Assembly: GCA_041667115.1 (NCBI GenBank)
Contig: JBAYFO010000082.1
Span: forward strand, 1-11,036
Direction: 5' to 3'
DNA: 11,036 nt
Source of the DNA: UBA1563 sp041667115
GTDB lineage: Bacteria > Bacteroidota > Ignavibacteria > Ignavibacteriales > Ignavibacteriaceae
The notes beneath the pieces were generated by a model. The model was not told the origin of the DNA, did not search any database, and saw only the letters and a list, made by a program, of their open reading frames with translations. Each line of letters starts with the position of its first letter. Position 1 is the first letter of the stretch. Below are positions 7,310-11,036 of the stretch, in pieces. Made by a program: the position numbers and the translations under genes.

Positions 7310-7346
7310 GTTTCCCTGCACCTCTAACATTTTTGCAAAAACTTCA

Positions 7347-7871
7347 TTACCAACTTATCTTGTCTCCAACCTTGATCGAATATTTATCCGAGAATCCCGC
7401 GACAACTTCTACAACATAGAGCGCCGGTTCTGTTGAAGGGTAGGATTGATCCGATAAAACTTTTGTGTTCTTGTGAACGGTAACAATTTTTTTATCGGCG
7501 TTCACAAAAATCATATCGAGTGAGATGTAAGTGTTTCTCATCCAAAAAGATAACGGTTCTTGTTCCGGGAAAATGAACAACATGCCCTGATTCATTTCCA
7601 TCGAGTGCCTGAACATTAATCCAAGCTGTCTATCATACTCAGTATCGGCAAACTCCATATCAATTTTTGTTATCGGGTGGTTCAGGCTGTCGGTAAAAGT
7701 TAGTGTTCCTTCTTTCATAAACATATATTCCGTTTGGTCTGGTTCTTTACTTGTTGAATTTGGCAGGATGAAGGCAATAATATAAACCGCGATAACAAAA
7801 ATTGCGGCTCCCGCATAAATTATTTTCTTCCGGTTAGGAGTTTTTCCACTTTTCGCATTTTGTTTTTTCAT
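7347..7871 (-). CDS. Membrane-anchored DUF192 family protein
   Basis: A 174-residue protein. A basic N-terminus (KKQNAKSGKTPNRKK) is followed by one hydrophobic helix at about 17-36, so the rest should be periplasmic and membrane-tethered. Residues 55-174 are a DUF192 domain, a small beta-fold widespread in bacteria and archaea with no established biochemical role. Its hallmark segments are in order: DTEYDRQLGLMFR at 77-88, GMLFIFPEQEPLSFWMRNTYISLDMIFV at 96-123, a strand with IVTVHKNTKV, and YVVEVVAGF near 152-160 followed by the terminal VGDKISW. Domain length and motif order are complete. Start ATG at 7869-7871 gives the natural basic N-terminus; no strong Shine-Dalgarno is seen. It is 38 bp divergent from the hydrolase and may be co-transcribed with the downstream MauE-thioredoxin gene. 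Confidence 0.92.
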   Translation of the reverse strand: MKKQNAKSGKTPNRKKIIYAGAAIFVIAVYIIAFILPNSTSKEPDQTEYMFMKEGTLTFTDSLNHPITKIDMEFADTEYDRQLGLMFRHSMEMNQGMLFIFPEQEPLSFWMRNTYISLDMIFVNADKKIVTVHKNTKVLSDQSYPSTEPALYVVEVVAGFSDKYSIKVGDKISW

Positions 7872-7909
7872 AAATTGTTTTGTACTTTTTAATAAAATTG
7901 ATTGACTTT

Positions 7910-8755
7910 ATGACTTCTAAAATAATAGAAAGAATCGAAATACCGCTAACAGCTCAACAAGAAAAAATGCTTACAAGCGGCTGGGGAAAAGATGCCATCG
8001 AAAGAGCGAATGTAGAAAAAATTATTTATCTCTCCGATGGCTTGCGGATTGAAGGTTACTTGGCTTATCCCAAACAACAAAAAGAAAATGAAAAATTCCC
8101 TTGCATCATCTGGAACAGAGGCGGCGCGGGGGCGCATGGCATGATCGATTCATTCGCCGCACGCGGAATGTTTGGACAGCTTGCAAGCTGGGGCTATGTT
8201 GTCTTTGCTTCGATGTACCGCGGTAGTCTGGAAGGAAAAGATGAAATCGGCGGTGGTGATGTAAATGATGCTCTCGCTCTACTTTCGTTAGCCGAAGAAA
8301 TTCCCTTTGCCGATACTTCCAAATGGGGAATCGAGGGTTGGAGCCGCGGCGGATTGATGACTTATCTCATTTTACAACAAACTCCAATTTTCAAATGCGC
8401 GATCTTTGTAGGCGCTATATCAGACGTAAGGATGCCGGCGAAAAATACCCCGGCAATGGTAGAATTATTTAAGCACGCCTTTCCAAAAGATATTTTTGAT
8501 ACGGAGATGAATAAACGCTCTGCTCTTGAACATGTAGATCAATTTGCAAAAGAGACAAACTATTTACTTATCCACGGCGGTGGAGATGATATCATCTCTC
8601 CTCTCCAATCAATTGAAATGGCAAAAAAACTTTCCGAAAAAGAAATTAACTACCGCCTGGTAATTCTGGAACAAGGAACGCACTACTTAAGAAATCACCG
8701 GAAAGAAGTCGCCGCGTTAAGAAAGCATTGGTATGAGAAGTATTTAAAAGTTTAA
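7910..8755 (+). CDS. Alpha/beta hydrolase, prolyl-oligopeptidase/dienelactone-hydrolase type
   Basis: A 281-residue serine hydrolase from the ATG at 7910; the frame is open from a TTG at 7880, but that would add ten residues with no family support. There is no signal peptide, so it is probably cytoplasmic. A short beta-strand lead-in (KIIYLSDGLRIEGYLAYP) precedes the core fold. An oxyanion-type NRGGAG lies near residues 69-74. The nucleophile elbow is GWSRGG with Ser145, the acid is Asp226 in HGGGDDIIS, and the base is His258 in GTHYLR, in the S9/DLH order. The catalytic domain lacks the beta-propeller of true oligopeptidases, so a peptidase, esterase or dienelactone hydrolase activity are all possible. 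It begins 38 bp from the divergent DUF192 gene and is followed after 29 bp by a lipoprotein gene, probably in one transcript. Confidence 0.85.
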   Translation: MTSKIIERIEIPLTAQQEKMLTSGWGKDAIERANVEKIIYLSDGLRIEGYLAYPKQQKENEKFPCIIWNRGGAGAHGMIDSFAARGMFGQLASWGYVVFASMYRGSLEGKDEIGGGDVNDALALLSLAEEIPFADTSKWGIEGWSRGGLMTYLILQQTPIFKCAIFVGAISDVRMPAKNTPAMVELFKHAFPKDIFDTEMNKRSALEHVDQFAKETNYLLIHGGGDDIISPLQSIEMAKKLSEKEINYRLVILEQGTHYLRNHRKEVAALRKHWYEKYLKV

Positions 8756-8769
8756 TCAATTAATAATAG

Positions 8770-8774
8770 AAGGG
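8770..8774 (+). promoter_or_regulatory. Ribosome binding site of the lipoprotein gene
   Basis: AAGGG lies 10 bases before the ATG at 8785, inside the 29-bp gap after the hydrolase stop. It supports the chosen start and expression of the lipoprotein from the hydrolase transcript. Confidence 0.5.
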
Positions 8775-8784
8775 ATAAAATATT

Positions 8785-9474
8785 ATGAGAAGCATCCTTT
8801 TGGCTGTCGCACTATTTCAATTACTCTTTATAGGTTGTTCTTCAACATATCGGGTAAATAATTTTTATTCAAAAGAAGAATTCTACAACGACTTTAATAA
8901 TTCCGTCAAATCAAAAGAAGTAAAGGTTACCTTGATAAACGATAGTTCTTTTACCGCAAGCGAGGGAGCTATTATTAAAGACAGCACATTAATTTCATAT
9001 GTAAAAGTGAAAGAAAAGAATAACATGTTTCTTGCACTCTCAGATCTGCGTGAAATCAATTTCGAAAATAAAGATATTAAAACAGCGTCGGTTTTATTGA
9101 AAAACGGCGAAGTGCTGAGAGCTGAAAATGTTAAATTTGGTCGTGACTCAATAAAATTTGTCGGGATAAAAAATATAATAAAAATTGATTCTATTCCTAT
9201 AGACAAAGTAAAAACGGTAAGTTATAACAATGTCTGGAAATCTATCTCATCTTTTGCTATGATTGGTTTTGTTTGTACCCCCGTTGCAGGATATTTAATA
9301 GGGAAAACTATAACTCAACAGGCAGGAGGACATCCGGAAAATAGAGAAAGCCAGGAACTAACCGGTTTCTTAATTGGGATACCGGCAGGCATACTGACCG
9401 GTTTAATAACCGGTGCGGTTTTCGGTCCAATGGTTGGTTATAAAGTCAGCTATCAATTTACTTCGCAACCCTGA
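8785..9474 (+). CDS. Lipoprotein with glycine-rich hydrophobic C-terminal region, unknown function
   Basis: No named family is recognised. The 229-residue product starts with a lipoprotein signal, MRSILLAVALFQLLFIGCSS, with lipobox FIGC and acylated Cys18. Residues 40-148 look like repeated short beta-strand units (KVTLINDSSFTASEGAIIKDSTLISYVKV; ASVLLKNGEVLRAENVKFGRDSIKFVGI), the type of small SH3-like or carboxypeptidase-regulatory-like folds found in Bacteroidota lipoproteins, where each unit reads 'ligand, attribute, function'. Residues 152-175 and 192-218 are hydrophobic and rich in Gly (GFLIGIPAGILTGLITGAVFGPMVG), resembling glycine-zipper helices that insert in membranes. It sits 29 bp after the hydrolase gene. 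Envelope location is well supported; function is not. Confidence 0.75.
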   Translation: MRSILLAVALFQLLFIGCSSTYRVNNFYSKEEFYNDFNNSVKSKEVKVTLINDSSFTASEGAIIKDSTLISYVKVKEKNNMFLALSDLREINFENKDIKTASVLLKNGEVLRAENVKFGRDSIKFVGIKNIIKIDSIPIDKVKTVSYNNVWKSISSFAMIGFVCTPVAGYLIGKTITQQAGGHPENRESQELTGFLIGIPAGILTGLITGAVFGPMVGYKVSYQFTSQP

Positions 9475-9484
9475 AAGGGATTTT
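9469..9484 (+). terminator. Weak hairpin at the lipoprotein stop codon
   Basis: CCCT at 9469-9472 and AGGG at 9476-9479 flank a GAA loop and are followed by ATTTT. The stem is only 4 bp and includes the stop codon, so it is a doubtful terminator. Confidence 0.2.
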
Positions 9485-9729
9485 GGTCGTTTAAAGATAA
9501 AGTCTAATTTTCCCCGTTTTGATGAAAACTAAGAAGCGATGGGAACTTTCCACTGCTTTCAAATGATCCTGCAAATTGTTTTTATATCCCAAAATTTTTA
9601 AATTGGTACCACTTTTATAGAAAAACACATTATAAAAAAGTTTTAGTGAACAAAATTCAATTTTGTTGTGTTTAGTATTAGTGTGTGAACGATTTCTATT
9701 TATTATTACTTACACTAAAGGCTTTGAAC
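9475..9729. other. Intergenic region before aceE
   Basis: This 255-bp AT-rich gap carries no credible ORF on either strand. It holds an AT-only hairpin (TTTTATA 9613-9619, TATAAAA 9631-9637) and the palindrome listed separately. The aceE promoter should lie here; a loose -10-like TAGTAT at 9674-9679 is the best I can offer, and I see no convincing Bacteroidota TTTG/TAnnTTTG pair. Confidence 0.5.
9649..9667. repeat. 19-bp palindrome upstream of aceE, candidate operator
   Basis: AACAAAATT and AATTTTGTT are exact inverted repeats around a single central C. A one-base spacer is too tight for an RNA hairpin of full length but is normal for a dimeric DNA-binding protein site. It lies 63-81 bp before the aceE ATG and would overlap a -35 region if the TAGTAT at 9674-9679 is the -10. 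No regulator gene is in the window to match it. Confidence 0.5.
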
Positions 9730-11036
9730 ATGTCAAATGAAAAGATAAATCAAAAATCAATTGAGGAATTAGAAAACCAGGAATGGATGTACTCGCTGGA
9801 TTACGTGCTACAGCATGGCGGACCTAAAAGAGTAATTGAAATTCTTCAACAATTACAAATTAGAGCGCAAAAAGTGGGAGTTGAACTCCCTTTTACTGCA
9901 AATACCCCTTATATAAATTCTATTCCACGCGAAAAACAACCACCTTATCCCGGAGATAGAGAAATTGAAAGAAGAATAAAAAGTTTAATCCGCTGGAATG
10001 CGATGGCAATGGTTGTCCGTGCAAATAAAGGCGATTCCGGTGTAGGCGGACATATTTCAACGTACGCTTCCGCCGCAACGTTATATGAAGTTGGATTCAA
10101 TCATTTCTTTAAAGGAAAAGGAGAAGATTACGACGGTGACCAAATTTTCTTTCAAGGACATGCATCTCCCGGCATTTACGCGCGCGCTTTTTTGGAAGGA
10201 AGACTCTCCGCCGAGCAATTAGAAAATTTTAGAAGAGAATTAAAACCCAACGGTGGACTTTCTTCTTATCCTCATCCCTGGTTGATGCCGAACTTTTGGG
10301 AATTCCCAACTGTATCAATGGGACTCGGACCGATCATGGCAATTTATCAAGCTTATTTTAATAGATATTTAGAAGACCGCGGATTAAAGAAAAATACCGG
10401 GAGAGTTTACGCTTTTCTTGGCGATGGAGAAACCGATGAACCGGAATCACTCGGCGCTATTACTCTGGCATCGCGCGAAAAACTTGATAACTTAACTTTC
10501 ATAATCAATTGTAATTTACAACGTCTGGATGGACCTGTTCGCGGTAACGGAAAAATTGTTCAAGAACTTGAAGCAGCTTTCCGCGGCGCAGGCTGGAATG
10601 TTATTAAAGTCCTTTGGGGAAGCGACTGGGAACCGATCATCGCTAAAGACAAACACGGCAAACTTGTACAACGAATGATGGATGTAGTTGACGGACAATA
10701 TCAAAAATATTCTGTTGAATCGGGCGCGTATTTCCGCCAGGATTTCTTTGGCGCTGATCCTGAATTATTGGAAATGGTAAGTCATCTTTCCGATGAACAA
10801 TTGCGAAAATTAAAACGCGGCGGACACGATCCCGAAAAAGTTTACGCAGCTTACAAATCCGCTACAGAACATAAAGGACAACCGACGGTTATTCTCGCCC
10901 ACACCATTAAGGGTTATGGTCTAGGCGAAGCGGGCGAAGGGAAAAATATCACTCATCAACAAAAAAAATTAAATGAAGAAGAATTAAAAGAATTTAGATC
11001 ACGTTTCGGCATCCCGATTTCAGATGATGAAGTTGC
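9730..11036 (+). CDS. aceE: Pyruvate dehydrogenase E1 component, homodimeric type, N-terminal 435 residues
   Basis: Partial gene that runs off the right edge; 435 codons of an expected total near 890 are present, with no frameshift. AceE uses thiamine diphosphate to decarboxylate pyruvate and acetylate the lipoyl group of E2, feeding acetyl-CoA to the citric acid cycle. Similarity to E. coli AceE is extensive: NTPYINSIP at 58-66, GGHISTYASAATLYEVGFNHFF with His108, FQGHASPGIYARAFLEGRL with His144, SSYPHPWLMPNFWEFPTVSMGLGP, and the ThDP/Mg motif GDGETDEPE at 231-239 paired with NCNLQRLDGPV from Asn260. GEGKNITHQQKK near 406-417 matches the mobile active-site loop. The pyrimidine-binding and C-terminal domains lie outside the window. 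The ATG at 9730 is preceded by AAAGG 8 bases upstream and gives an N-terminus that aligns with the family. E2/E3 genes may follow. Confidence 0.96.
   Translation, partial: MSNEKINQKSIEELENQEWMYSLDYVLQHGGPKRVIEILQQLQIRAQKVGVELPFTANTPYINSIPREKQPPYPGDREIERRIKSLIRWNAMAMVVRANKGDSGVGGHISTYASAATLYEVGFNHFFKGKGEDYDGDQIFFQGHASPGIYARAFLEGRLSAEQLENFRRELKPNGGLSSYPHPWLMPNFWEFPTVSMGLGPIMAIYQAYFNRYLEDRGLKKNTGRVYAFLGDGETDEPESLGAITLASREKLDNLTFIINCNLQRLDGPVRGNGKIVQELEAAFRGAGWNVIKVLWGSDWEPIIAKDKHGKLVQRMMDVVDGQYQKYSVESGAYFRQDFFGADPELLEMVSHLSDEQLRKLKRGGHDPEKVYAAYKSATEHKGQPTVILAHTIKGYGLGEAGEGKNITHQQKKLNEEELKEFRSRFGIPISDDEV

Noticed and set aside
10516..10704. 62-residue minus-strand frame within aceE
   Set aside because: It lies opposite highly conserved E1 sequence, including part of the ThDP motif region.
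1..11036. Defence system, mobile element or CRISPR array
   Set aside because: No repeat-spacer pattern, transposase, integrase, nuclease, toxin-antitoxin or phage-like gene was found; the window reads as ordinary chromosomal housekeeping and envelope genes.

Overview
The window reads as chromosomal DNA of an AT-rich Gram-negative bacterium of the Bacteroidota/Chlorobiota/Ignavibacteriota group, most likely an Ignavibacteria/Melioribacter-like organism. The main clue is the C-terminal end of the M1 peptidase at 4066-6030. It carries a YQNYPNPFNP motif followed by a beta-sandwich and a short lysine-ending tail, which is the classic type IX secretion (Por) sorting domain in its Ignavibacteria flavour. 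Weak or absent Shine-Dalgarno sequences at several starts and repeated use of TTG starts fit that group. The taxonomic call is inference from a few protein signatures, not from a database match.

Layout. Positions 3-167 hold the 3' end of ribose-5-phosphate isomerase B. It runs tail-to-tail, 1 bp apart, into a TIGR01777-type SDR epimerase on the minus strand (169-1080). A multi-pass DUF1624/HGSNAT-like acyltransferase (plus strand, about 1168-2298) converges on thioredoxin (minus strand, 2342-2677), with a clear bidirectional hairpin terminator between them. Upstream of thioredoxin on the same strand is a small two-helix membrane protein with a four-cysteine tail (2823-3164). Next, on the plus strand, come a signal-peptide-bearing outer-membrane barrel-like protein (3279-4004) and the secreted M1 metallopeptidase (4066-6030).

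Two minus-strand envelope genes follow. One is a MauE/DoxX-like membrane protein fused to a periplasmic thioredoxin-like domain (6199-7263). The other is a membrane-anchored DUF192 protein (7347-7871). Divergent from these are an alpha/beta hydrolase of the prolyl-oligopeptidase/dienelactone-hydrolase type (about 7910-8755) and a lipoprotein with a glycine-rich hydrophobic end (8785-9474). After a 255-bp intergenic stretch containing a 19-bp near-perfect palindrome, the homodimeric-type pyruvate dehydrogenase E1 (aceE) begins at 9730 and runs off the window.

How they work together. Most are stand-alone housekeeping or cell-envelope genes. Loose themes are thiol/disulfide chemistry (TrxA, the MauE-thioredoxin fusion, the Cys4 membrane protein) and surface or secreted proteins (barrel, T9SS peptidase, lipoprotein, DUF192). 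I see no CRISPR array, tRNA, rRNA, transposase, integrase, phage gene or recognisable defence system, and no convincing evidence of a new multi-gene system. The items most worth a second look are the Cys4 membrane protein, the MauE-thioredoxin fusion and the palindrome in front of aceE.
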